Source: Erigeron canadensis
Taxonomy: Eukaryota > Streptophyta > Magnoliopsida > Asterales > Asteraceae
Assembly (NCBI RefSeq): GCF_010389155.1
Contig: NC_057764.1
Location: 43,904,275 to 43,968,274 of the forward strand
DNA: 64,000 nucleotides
Direction of reading: 5' to 3'
The notes below the pieces were generated by a model. It saw only the letters and a program-made list of their open reading frames with translations, searched no databases and had not been told where the DNA came from. Of this stretch, positions 48,201 through 58,384 are shown in pieces. The translations under genes and the position numbers were made by a program. Within the stretch, counting starts at the first letter, position 1; every line of letters starts with the position of its first letter.

Positions 48201-49858
48201 ACGGTCCTTCTGCCTATCAGAACGTGGTTGTGGCAATGCTCCCCAAATCAAGGCAGTCACACTTCCATTCTTGGAATGCTGAAAGTTGCATATTTCCATT
48301 ATTATTGGGCATTAAGGAGATATTAAAAAAACCAATATATACTCCTCAACACAGAACCAATGAGCAAAACTACAACATAATAAATTCACTACAAGATTCC
48401 CCATATGGCAATTTAATAGCTAAATGATGGTGTGCAATATTGGTTCCAGTTAGCAAATCTAATCCTACACAAAAGTAAGGGAGTCCGCATATTTTGACCA
48501 ATTCAAAGTGAAAAATAGAGTTGCTCCATCAGCAGAACTGTCATAAAGTTGAGCCTAAAGGTCCTGATTCAAGATAAATTCATGAATCATGAGAAAGTGG
48601 AATTTCTTTGGGATCTACTGCAGGTCTCCATCATTTAGAAATTGGCTAATCAGTGATGATACATGCACATGTACTTGATGCCTGCCAAACAACAGGAGTA
48701 AGGGACCCAAGCCCGAACAAGTACAGAAGATTGGCTTTTTTAAATAGTGGCCTGGTATGACATCTATACCTATGAGAAAAATATATGGTAGTTCAAAGCA
48801 AAAAGTAAACACTCGAACACGACCAAAATTCTATTTAAATTGACCATAGAGACTTCAGCCTAGCGATATTCAACGTGATTCATAAACCAAGAGATTGTGG
48901 GTTCAAGGCTTGTCGTAGACCAAATGTAAATATATATGAGTATCTGTCTTTCTAAAAATTAAAGGATAAAAAGAATGATCTATTTAGGTTTTCAGTCTGC
49001 AAACTTTCGACACCGCTCTGCAAAAATATGATACTCACATGAAGCCGCCACTATGTTTTGAAAACATGATAAATTTATATAAAAAGACCATCTTGAGTCT
49101 AGGCATATGCAATGTGCTATGTTACAACTTGGGGGTAGAGATAGGATATCCAAAGAAGACCCCCACATGCCACAACTTTAGGACCAGCCTACCCGCACAT
49201 AGCTTTGCAGATATCGTGATGTTTCCGAAAATGAGCGAAAACTCTCCTTAGTGGGCCACTAAGTCAATCTTAACAATGACTTCCACAAACTATCCTTGGG
49301 AAGGGGCGTATGGGTCAGTCAGCATCGCCAATCATAAAGATTTTGCGAAAGTAGTACACTATCAAAAAACCCTGAGACTAAATCAAACTGTTAACCTTCC
49401 TGTTAAACTAGTTGTGCAAAAGTTCCAAATTTGTTATATAACCAAACCACATTTAAGTACCCGTGTAGCACATACAAATAATCAAACATAACGAACAAAC
49501 AAGGTGGCTTGGGATCAGTCGTTCCGATATCCTCAAAAAGGTCTCTGGTTCGAACATCACTAGGTAAACATCTTGAGATTAGTGGCACATCTGAGACAAA
49601 AAGATCCTAAATTGATGTGAACCAATTTAACAGCTAAACCTTTATTCCTCCAAAATTATGCATTAAAAACATACAAACCCTAAGGAAAAGAGTAAAAAAT
49701 ACTATATAAACATAGTGAAAAATGTATAAAAACAAGAAGAAAAAGACCTGAATGTCACCAAGCAAAAGGCCCATGATTTCTTCAGTTTCGGTAGACAATG
49801 CATGAGTGAGACACGTCATCCATACATCTTCCCCCATTTTCACACTCGTTAACGACAT
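42271..49858 (-). CDS. BRCC36: BRCC36-like Lys63-specific deubiquitinase (JAMM/MPN+)
   Basis: Zinc metalloprotease of the BRCA1-A/BRISC-type complexes that removes K63-linked ubiquitin; in plants needed for homologous recombination. Nine minus-strand exons: 49858-49748, 48278-48153, 47660-47573, 47331-47246, 45902-45687, 44631-44471, 44006-43848, 43151-43097 and 42465-42271, giving 398 residues with all phases consistent. The MPN domain starts in exon 1 (ALSTETEEIMGLLLGD). The JAMM motif GWYHSHPHITVLPSHVD has His96, His98, Ser106 and Asp109 and spans the exon 3/4 junction. FIGLIFSCFNEDQYK and VGRIQVTAFQSLDGK follow. The C-terminal part has a coiled-coil-like stretch (NALQDRITENEIRLRMLANEAKI, shown here only as a motif) and a Ser-rich tail ending SRKAS. 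Intron 2 is an AT-AC minor intron. Introns 4 and 7 carry a transposon-like insert and a tandem duplication. Intact. Confidence 0.96.
43401..43655. repeat. Tandem duplication, about 123-bp unit, in BRCC36 intron 7
   Basis: attgtgcta...aagaggttgggttgacat...aattatggtgtcaaa...cataatgataatccaactgtt occurs at about 43401-43525 and again at 43526-43655 with small differences. Confidence 0.85.
46425..47193. mobile_element. hAT-like non-autonomous insert in BRCC36 intron 4
   Basis: Left end GGGTATTTGGGTTAGCTTAT, right end ...CAATCCAAACACCCC. Taken as inverted repeats they pair well, with subterminal AAGCTTATTT/AAATAAGC motifs. About 770 bp, no coding capacity. The target duplication is unclear. Confidence 0.5.
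47661..48152 (-). other. U12-type AT-AC intron (BRCC36 intron 2)
   Basis: On the minus strand exon 2 ends GCTGAG and the intron starts ATATCCTTT, the exact U12 AT-AC donor consensus. It ends TTACTTAAC TCTGTTACAC, with a branch-site match (TTACTTAAC against TTCCTTAAC, at 47679-47671) about eleven bases from the terminal AC. The exon resumes AAA ATG ACT. The joined protein SVQAE-KMTVETGRTTRV matches the family. No GT-AG pair gives this product. Confidence 0.92.
48872..48960 (+). mobile_element. Possible tRNA-derived SINE in BRCC36 intron 1
   Basis: CTAGCGATATTCAACG (A-box-like) and GTGGGTTCAAGGC (B-box-like) about 35 bases apart, followed by a T-rich end. No target duplication recognised. Confidence 0.35.
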
Positions 49859-50165
49859 TTTTTCTTTGTTAGATTATATAAATCTGTGAGGTCTAAATTT
49901 TTGTTAATTAGGATTGAGCTAGGGTTACCGATGCTAAACTTTTTTGTGTGTGTGTCGGTTGTTGTTGGTGGTGGTGGTGGTCGGGAAACGTTAGGTAGGA
50001 TCGCCTCGGTGTACAAAGTACGAGGACCGCTGTGGGTGGTGGCTATGACTTTGGGGGTGTGTGCGTGTGTGTGGTTTTTTGGTCAAGTGAGTGAGAAAGA
50101 TTTTAAAAAAAATCTATTTATTGTTTTTGTTAATTTTTTTTTTTGAAAGGTTATTGTTTTTGTTA
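49859..50165 (-). promoter_or_regulatory. Upstream region of BRCC36
   Basis: About 300 bases between the BRCC36 start codon and the first transposon-like terminus at 50166. Contains a GTGGTG-rich stretch (49960-49982), probably transcribed leader or promoter. No clear TATA box. Confidence 0.4.
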
Positions 50166-50192
50166 TAACTAAATTATTGACCCGCATAATAC
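50166..50192 (-). mobile_element. Helitron-like 3' terminus, minus strand
   Basis: The minus strand reads ACCCGCGTATTATGCGGGT (a near-perfect hairpin) followed by CAATAATTTAGT. Its body would extend to the right. A similar plus-strand end, CACGCGTATTACGGCGG then TAATAATTTAGT, is at about 54925-54953. Confidence 0.5.
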
Positions 50193-50206
50193 GCGGGTAT
50201 TCATAT

Positions 50207-51173
50207 ATAATCTCTTATATAAATAAAACAAAATTTTTATGACATCATTAAATTTTAAAAAATGTTTACACGTCATTATTAGACTCCATTCCTATTAATT
50301 ATATCTTTATTATTATCTTGATTTATGACATCATCCTATTTAAGGTTTAAACTTAGTTAATAATTTATGATTTTTTCTTTTCTAAGCTTAAGTCTCATGT
50401 AAATTAAAATATAATTATTTAATTTATTTTTTTAAACGACTTTCAAAATAATATCACCATACCTTTTCGTCTTAATATTATCAATTAGTCCGAGTATATT
50501 AAATAAAAGACAATTGTTATGACATCGTCATTTTATAAAAATAGCTTATTTGTCATCTCTAAATTCTCCTATTTAAGGTTTAAACTCTTTAGTTAATTTA
50601 TGATTTTTTCTTTTCCAAGCTTAAGTCTCATGTAAATTAAAATGTAATTATTTAATTTATTTCTTTTTAAAAGACTTTCAAAATAATATCACCATGTCTT
50701 TTCGTCTTAATATTATCAATTAGTCTGAGTATATTAAATAAAAGACAATTGTTATGACATCGTCATTCTGTTAAAATAGCTTATTTGTCATCTCTAAATT
50801 CTTTCTTAAAGTTTAGGATTTTTTTTTACTTATGGTATACGTACTTTGCTTCTTTAAATTTATTTCATTTTTTTTATATTTATAATGTACTTTTCTATAA
50901 AAAAAAAAAATATAAGTTTTTTATTTTCTTTTAAAAACTTTTATATTTTATACATTGTCTTTTAACTTTCAATAATCTAAATAATTTTATTCTAAAAGAC
51001 TATTAACTTATCCTCATATTATGCGGGTAAATAAGTTAATTATATTTATTCGAAATATAAGGTATAATATTCCGAGGTTATGAGTATGGTTGAACTATCC
51101 CATATTTTTTAAACATTAACGTAACTTAATATTATAAAACTTTTATTAAGAAGTCCGGGTTGAACTCGGGTTA
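50207..51173 (+). mobile_element. Helitron-like element with internal tandem duplication
   Basis: Starts TCTCTTATATAAATAAAAC...TTTTTATGACATCAT and ends AAGTCCGGGTTGAACTCGG then GTTAATTAGTTAGT (hairpin CCGGGTTGAACTCGG). Shares both ends with 51712-52793. Internal units 50334-50566 and 50567-50801 are a direct duplication of about 235 bp. Confidence 0.55.
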
Positions 51174-51711
51174 ATTAGTTAGTTAATAACATGTTATCAT
51201 TTCATGACATCATATTATTTGATATAAATAAAAAAAAGTAATAAATATTTGATTTTATATATAAATATTTGATAATTTACATAAGATGAGCTATTTGATT
51301 TTAAATAAGAAAAATCATACAAATATAATTTTTTTAACATATTATTTATTCTTCAATTTCATATAGTAGAAAATATTAATTTCATGTAATCAAAATTCAG
51401 GGTTAAGTTTGAAACTTAAGATTGTTTACAAAGTCAACATTTATAATTTCATGGTATATAAAATACAAAGTCAATATTAAAGCTATTTGATTCGGTGAAA
51501 TTTGAAATTAACTTAGCCTTCAATTATATGTTATAAATACGTATATTATAGTTTCAGTTGATATATGCATAACATAAAATCAAAACTTACAAATTAAATT
51601 TTATAGGTAAAGTTTATTCTTTTAAAACCTTTTCTAAATTTTTATATATACTTTTATTATCATATATTAATATTATTTAAATACAGAAAGTTATATTTTG
51701 TTTAAGATATC

Positions 51712-52793
51712 TCTTATATATATAAATAAAACCAAATTTTTATGACATCATGATTTTCTAAGCAATGCACACTTGTCATTATTAGAATTCTTTATACCAA
51801 TTATTTATTTTTTATTGTATTGATCTATAACATCATCTTTGTTTAAATTTTAAGTCATTTTCTAATTATTTATTATTTATAATTTATTTTTTTTCTAGCC
51901 TATGGCTTATATAAATTAAAATATTGTGATTATTTTATTTATGATTTATTTCACTTTTATTTTTGGTTATTTATGATGTCATTTTTTCTAACAAAAAAAG
52001 TTTTATTTTTATTTTATAAAAACTCTAATAACTTATACATGATCTTTTAAATTCCTGTCATCTACATATTTTTGTAATAACAGTTATTAAATTAAGGTTA
52101 AGTCACCAGATGAACAATGTACTTTCCATCGTCATTTACATGGTTGTCCATTAAACTGGATTATTGATGTGTATCACCCATAAACTTTTCATTTTTTTAC
52201 ATGGTTGACCAACTGCTAACCTGATGACCTACTATAATAGGTTAATCTATATTTACATGGTTGCTTATTGAACTGGATTACTAATGTACTTTCCCTCATT
52301 TACATAGTTACCAATTGAACTGGATTATTAGTATATATCACCAACATATTTTTCTATTTTTTACTTGGTTGACTAAATGTTGACCTGATGACCTATTAAA
52401 AATGTAAACATATCTACTATATGCTTGTACAGTTATTATATAATATTATAATATGGTTACATAATAATCTCCTCTATTTCTATCAATTGATTCCAACTGT
52501 TGCTTTTATATTATAATTTTTTATGGAAAATTGATGAAACATAAGGTATAATATTATGAAGTTATGAGTAATATACATAATTTGTTGTTTATGCACACTA
52601 AATATATTTGATACAAAAATTTAAAGGTAGCTATATGCATTTTGCTTATCAAAACTATAAAATGTTTCAGTTAATTATAACATAGATATTTAAGTATATA
52701 CCCAATCAATTTCGTCACAACTCCAGTGGCAAATACATGTTTTTACAAAACTTTTATTAAAATGCACCGGTTGAACCCAAGTTATTAGCTAGT
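51712..52793 (+). mobile_element. Helitron-like element, related to 50207-51173
   Basis: Starts TCTCTTATATATATAAATAAAACC and ATTTTTATGACATCAT, ends GCACCGGTTGAACCCAAG then TTATTAGCTAGT. Non-coding. Contains a repeated segment of about 164 bp (52135 and 52299: tttacat.gtt...actggatta...cctgatgacctat). Confidence 0.55.
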
Positions 52794-52804
52794 AAAGTAA
52801 AAAG

Positions 52805-54333
52805 ACTAATGTTGTATTTGACCAATTTTAAATTCAATGATGAATCATCATTTTGATATTAACGTTGTAACTAAAATTCGAAATTCATCTAATGATCATT
52901 GTTAATTTAAGACTCTTTTATTTATAAATGATGTCATCTTTCACTTAAGTTTGAGTTAAGTCGACTTTAAACCCTTCATACTGTGGATTGTATGAACTAT
53001 TTTATTCAAACCCTCTCTTCAACTATCGTTTAAAATTTTTGTGAAAAGTTTATTGTGATTTATTAAAAAATTTCAACTTTAATTAAAATATCTTGTAAGA
53101 GTTCACTCTACAATTTTTTTAATTCTTTATTTTGATAGATTATAGTTCTTTAGCCCGAATGCAAAAACAATTTTCACTGTAATTCCTAACCATAATCGCT
53201 TATTCCCTTTGATTTCTTACTAAGTCATGGTTTGTTTGTTTCCTTCAACTATTTTGTTGCTATATTTGGTATTTTTGTATTATTTTTTAATAAATTGTAG
53301 CGCATAATTTATGTGAATTTATATATAAATAAATTCTTTTTATTAGTTACAATTTTAAAAAACTTTACCATTTAAACAATAAGTGTATAGAGATATAATG
53401 AAATACAAATGATAGTAATAGATTGAAAATAAATAATGCATGATAATGATAGTAATAAATTAGAAAGAATTAGCGCACAAATATACATTAAACAATAGCA
53501 ATAATTATTATTATTATTTTATCGTTTAAGTTTGAATCTACCTTTTGTCTAAACTTTAAAATAGAATAACTAAAATTGTGTTTGACCAATTATAAAGTCA
53601 ATGATTATAACATCATTTTGATCTAAGCGAAGTAATTTATACCATTAATATCTTATCTTTTAAAATATCTTCACTACCCCTTTAGATAAATTACATTTAC
53701 AACAATCTGCACCACTCGACATCGCCACCATCACCAGTAATTGCAACATCACCACTTGTCGCTAACACTACCTAAACGCCGTCACAATCACCACCGCCAC
53801 ATCACGCAAGTACCGTGCTTTAAAAATGAAAACTCATCTAATGGCCATTGTTTCTCCATTGTATAATTTAAGACTCTCTTATATATAGATGATGACATCT
53901 TTCACTTAAGTTTGAGTTAAGTTAATTTTAAGCCTTTCATGTCTAAGAATTATATGAATTATTTTATTCAAACCCTTTCTTATTAACTATCATTCAAAAT
54001 TTATGTTTTTTTGATTTTTTTAAAAACTATTTTAGTATATATTGCAGCACATAGTTTATGTGAATTTATGTTCAAGAAAAATTATTTTGATGGTTATTAA
54101 TTTATTATTTTGAAAAACTTTACCGCTTAAACAATATATGTAGAGAGATAATATATAATATAAAAACTAAAATACAAATAATAATATTAGAATGAAAAGA
54201 AACAATGCATGCTCATGATAATAATATGTTCAAAAGAATTAGTTTTTTTCTCCGTGAATATACATTAAAAATAGCTATTATTATTATTAGTTTATCTTTA
54301 AAGTTTGAATACCATATTTAAAATTGATGTTTG
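52805..54333. repeat. Diverged tandem duplication, about 770-bp unit
   Basis: 52805-53570 and 53577-54333 align along their length: tttgaccaattttaaa..tcaatgat, aagactct.tt..atgatg.catctttcacttaagtttgagttaag, gcataatttatgtgaattta, aaactttacc..ttaaacaat, aatgcatg. Many indels, so old. A partial third copy is visible near 54590-54710. Confidence 0.75.
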
Positions 54334-54399
54334 ATAACAATAGTAGAGCTATTAAAAATTAGCTATGTTAACAAAAAGAGAAAAAAAAAATATAATTTA

Positions 54400-55450
54400 A
54401 AACTTTATGTTTAATATAAAATAGATAGATACCTTACATTTTAGTGTTAGTTGTTAGATGCATAACATTTAGTAGTTAGAAATAGTCATTTTTTTTATAT
54501 TACCCGATTAAATTATTGATAGATAAAAATCATTATAAAAGTTCAATGCGCTTTATATTTTGTCTAAATAATTACGTAGAAGTTTTAATGTCGTGTTTGC
54601 TTAAAAATAAATTTGGTAATAATACAATTATTTTGATCTAAGGGTTGTAACTAAAAATTTGAACTCATCTAATTCTTGTTTCTTCATAAAAGAATTTAGC
54701 CTTAAAAAATTAAATAGTGATCATAATAATAATAATATATTACTTAACCAATGGCATATAAATTAAAATGTATCCATATTTCAACTGTATGATTATTGTT
54801 AACCGAAATCTAAATAACCACTAATGTAACTTCATGTTTTCTAGTGGATTTATTCTTACCTGGTTAAATATTTGTCAACTTATGATACTAAAAAAATTTA
54901 ACATTTCATTAATTCTATATGTTTCACGCGTATTACGGCGGTAATAATTTAGTTAGTATTAATATTATTATCATTATTATTAATTTTATGGCACATGAAT
55001 TTGAAGGGAAGTTTACATGTACATGTGTTGTTATACTAATTATTTACGGCCATGATTAATAATAATTATATATGGTATATAATTTAAAGGGGTTTTTTTG
55101 TCTACTCATATAAAATATAAGTATTAATATTGTCATTTAATAAAGTTGAAATAATTAAATTTGATCTAATGGTTATAAATCAAATATGAAACTCATCTAA
55201 GGGTTCTTATTTGTTTATAGATGAATTTAGGACCTTGTTATATATATATATATATATATATTGGTAGATACCCCTATAATGTTCCGCTGGCGTTACCAAC
55301 GGGGTGACAGTGATCACGATGGTGGTGGCGGGGGTGGTGGCGGTGACGGGTGGTGGGTATGAAATGGTGGTGAATGTAAAAGTAATAGATGTTTATTATT
55401 TTAAGAATTGATAGATTTATGTTGTATAGTATTTCATTAAGACTATCAGA
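54400..55450. other. Repeat-rich intergenic, no gene
   Basis: AT-rich, with a TA run at about 55237-55261 and a GGTGGCGGTGG-rich patch at 55318-55350. No coding signal. Confidence 0.5.
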
Positions 55451-55452
55451 TA

Positions 55453-55645
55453 CAAGGCGTGCTCCATAACGCCAAGTGGGCCCTCCACTTGTTTAACGCC
55501 ATCCCATATCTTCTTATTTTTCATGTCCTTCACATAGTTTTCCATAGCTTCCTACATAAAGCCCCTTGGGCCAACATTCATGGCTTCCACTTTCCATGGC
55601 GTTATGGAGATAAAAAGTGGTAAAGGAGCGTCGTATCACGCCTTG
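55453..55645. mobile_element. MITE with inverted ends
   Basis: CAAGGCGTG at 55453-55461 is inverted as CACGCCTTG at 55637-55645. The inner CTCCATAACGCCAAGTGG is inverted as CCACTTTCCATGGCGTTATGGAG, so the whole unit can fold back. About 193 bp. The superfamily is not certain (PIF/Harbinger-like by appearance). Confidence 0.6.
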
Positions 55646-55787
55646 CTCCGTTTAGCCTAAGAGCATTATAGATATATTAGATAGAGATGTTTGAATTTAT
55701 TAATAAAGTGTATTTTAGGTATATCAATTTATCTTTTTAAATTTTGAGGGGAGTTCTTCTTTTATAAGGTATATATCTATATCTATA

Positions 55788-56203
55788 TCTATACTATATT
55801 ATAAAGCAAATTTCTCATGTTTACATTTTAAGTTTCAACATTTACTTTCCTAAAATGTTCATGTATCAATTCTATATTTACCTAAAACTCCTTCTCTCTC
55901 TTCAAATCTCAACCAATCATTTTTTTTCTCTCTCCTCCATAAATCATTTATTCCTTCAATTCATTCAAAATTTTTTATCTCAAAAATCGTGCATTGATAA
56001 ATTATAAAAATTATATGGGTGTTCTTAAATTTCATGTTCTTTCATTAGAGATGTCATTCGATATACTTTCGACAAATTTTTAAATCCAAAGGCGAAACCC
56101 GTACTGTTAAGGCATTTGGCTATCACTCTCCATGACCTATCACACTTTATGACCTATCACCTCCACCATCTCACCGTTGTAATGCGTGGATACTTACTCT
56201 CGT
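55788..56203 (+). mobile_element. Helitron-like non-autonomous element, copy C
   Basis: Starts TCTATACTATATTATAAAG, ends CACCGTTGTAATGCGTGG then ATACTTACTCTCGT. Best full-length partner of copy A at 8951; the two match along their length. Confidence 0.6.
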
Positions 56204-57196
56204 ATATTACTATAGATAAAAGAAAATAACAAAATGTTGGTAATTTAGCAACCATGGATGTTTATGAAAGTTATCATGTTAATAAAAGATAACAAAAAAG
56301 TAAGTAAAAAGGTAAATTAAAATTATCTATACTATTATATAAATCAAGGGGAATGATTAATCCTCCTTTATTACTATATAAAAGAAAAAGAAAATGATTG
56401 ATCTTTCTACTTCATAAATCATAAGCCTAAAAGTCCTCCTAATTGATAAGATGATAAACATATGAAAATTTAAGGGGTAATATTAAGGAAGAGATTAAGT
56501 GGAATCCACTTATCACATTCATATGGTTTTATGCGAATTTTCAGATTAATATTTAGGATGATAAACCATTATTCAGTAAACAAACTACTCTTTCCCCCTT
56601 TAAGCAATTCAGACTTTGAAATGACCATATTATCATCTTTTTCTCCCACTAATTTAAACATATTCATCTAATATAACTACAATATCTAAAATGATATTAA
56701 TTTACAACATAAATCCTCCAACTTATAAATAATCATACTAACCCCTCTTACATCAATTAATTTTATATTCACCACCACCTTCGTCGCACATCGCCGCCAC
56801 AACTGCCGACATTACCAGTAATTTGTCCAACTCAACTTGAAAAACCAATAATTGGCCAACTCAGCTTGAAAAAACTTGTTCGAATGAAGCCGATTGTGGG
56901 TTGGGATTTTAACAAGTTAAACTAAAGTGCTAAGTATGATTACATACAGTTTTAAGCATCGTCAAGCATTTCATCAATTGACAATCAACTAAAGTTGAAA
57001 AGAAAAGCTGATAAAAGAAATATTAAAGTAAAGTGAAATGAATTGTGATAGTATAAAATATAAAATGAATTTGCAATCAAAACTTCATCATATGCAAATA
57101 CTTGTTAATGAACCCAATCACAAGAAATAAAACCTGGAATAATTTAAAGCATTAAGCATTCTTTTAAGAAATAATGTTTGTTGTTGATGCATACAA
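56204..57196. other. Intergenic, no gene
   Basis: AT-rich, no recognisable feature beyond scattered short repeats such as ccaactca.cttgaaaaa at about 56827 and 56859. Confidence 0.5.
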
Positions 57197-57769
57197 AATG
57201 ATAAGACAAAAATAAACAAGATATCAATTGCTTTTATCAATCTTTCATATGTCGAATCGGATTTTAACAAACGTTGGTTATATTAAAAAAAAAAATAAAC
57301 TACATGATAAAATGTGTTTTCATGTATGTTTCCATGTTGAGGAATGAAGAAATTTTGTTAATTTTTTTTTTTTAAAGCAACATATAAAGTTGATAATAAC
57401 AATTAACTATAAACCATTAAAGTCTTAGCTAGTTTCGTCATTGGGGCAAGAGTTCGAATCGTGTCCATTAAATGATAAGACAAAAATAAACAAGATATCA
57501 GTTGTTTTTATCGATCTTTTATATGTCGAATCGGGTTTCAACAAACGTTGGCTATATTAAAAAGAAATAAACTATGAAATGTGTTTTCATGTATGTTTCC
57601 ATGTTGGGGAATGAAGGAATTTGTTAAATTTTTTTTTTTTTTTTTAACAACAACATATAAAGTTGATAATAACAATTAACTATAAACTATTAAAGTCTTA
57701 GCTTAATGTTTATAGAGGTTTATACAAAATAGTTTCGTCATTGGGGCAAGAGTTCGAATCGTGTCCATT
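57197..57769. repeat. Tandem duplication containing a tRNA-like B box
   Basis: 57197-57469 and 57471-57769 are direct copies (aatgataagacaaaaataaacaag... to ...gagttcgaatcgtgtccatt). The starts are 274 bp apart and the ends 300 bp apart. The second copy holds about 26 extra bases (taatgtttatagaggtttatacaaa) that complete an A-box-like TTAGCTTAATG. The unit thus seems to carry a SINE head that lost part of its promoter in the first copy. Confidence 0.88.
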
Positions 57770-57844
57770 GCAAATTTAATGAGGGGCCTTTAGGTACGCT
57801 ATCCATTAAGACTTAGAAAGTAAACCATATAAAACGTAATCAGG

Positions 57845-57905
57845 AATCGAACTCGAGATGAGCACACCAATATAAAAATTGGGGTGTTAGTTACTGATCC
57901 CTCTA
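57845..57905 (-). mobile_element. Second tRNA-like SINE head, minus strand
   Basis: The minus strand has TCGAGTTCGATTCCTGATT, a perfect B box, preceded by GTAACTAACACCCC. Lies between the tandem duplication and the SINE at 57941. Ends not defined. Confidence 0.4.
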
Positions 57906-57940
57906 TATTTAAAAAAAACAAAAAGTTATCCTAACAATAA

Positions 57941-58170
57941 AAGTAACTCCCAATACCGTCTTCCACGGGTTTTGGGTCCCAATACTGTCTTCGACGGTGT
58001 ATGGGGAGGTTGGTATGTAGACAACCTTACCCCTACCAAAGGTAGAGAGACTGCTTCTAGGTTCTACCATAGATAAAAAAGGACCTCCAGCCTTGCTGGG
58101 CATGAGGATCGAACCCATGACCTCTGTTTCCAGAGGCATGAGCTCCAATCACTAATCCAACCCAGTTGGT
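57941..58170 (-). mobile_element. tRNA-derived SINE with perfect target-site duplication
   Basis: A 230-bp unit flanked by an identical 15-bp repeat TTATCCTAACAATAA (57926-57940 and 58171-58185). On the minus strand it starts ACCAACTGGGTTGGATTAGTG, with a tRNA-like head containing B box GGGTTCGATCC. The body has two related phrases (TCGAAGACAGTATTGGGACC and GGAAGACGGTATTGGGAG) and a short T-rich 3' end (TTACTTTT). Confidence 0.92.
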
Positions 58171-58384
58171 TTATCCTAACAATAATACTAGTCAAAAGTC
58201 ATTGTGGTACCACCAGCCCAAGACCAGATAGTTCATGGTTGGGCCTCGAACATAACGGAAGAAGAAGAAAACAAACGCAACACTTCACAGTCCAGCTGTT
58301 CTGTTTATCTTCATCATCTTTTTCTTTCTTCCCCTTTTTCCATTTTAATTTTAATTTCAATCCTCTAAACTTTCAGCACTTCCC

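Noticed and set aside
49886..50146. Small ORF upstream of BRCC36
   Set aside because: Valine/glycine-rich translation of GTGGTG-type simple sequence in a probable promoter or leader; no conservation signal.
57197..57769. CRISPR-like or satellite array
   Set aside because: Only two long, unequal copies with no spacers; a simple tandem duplication.
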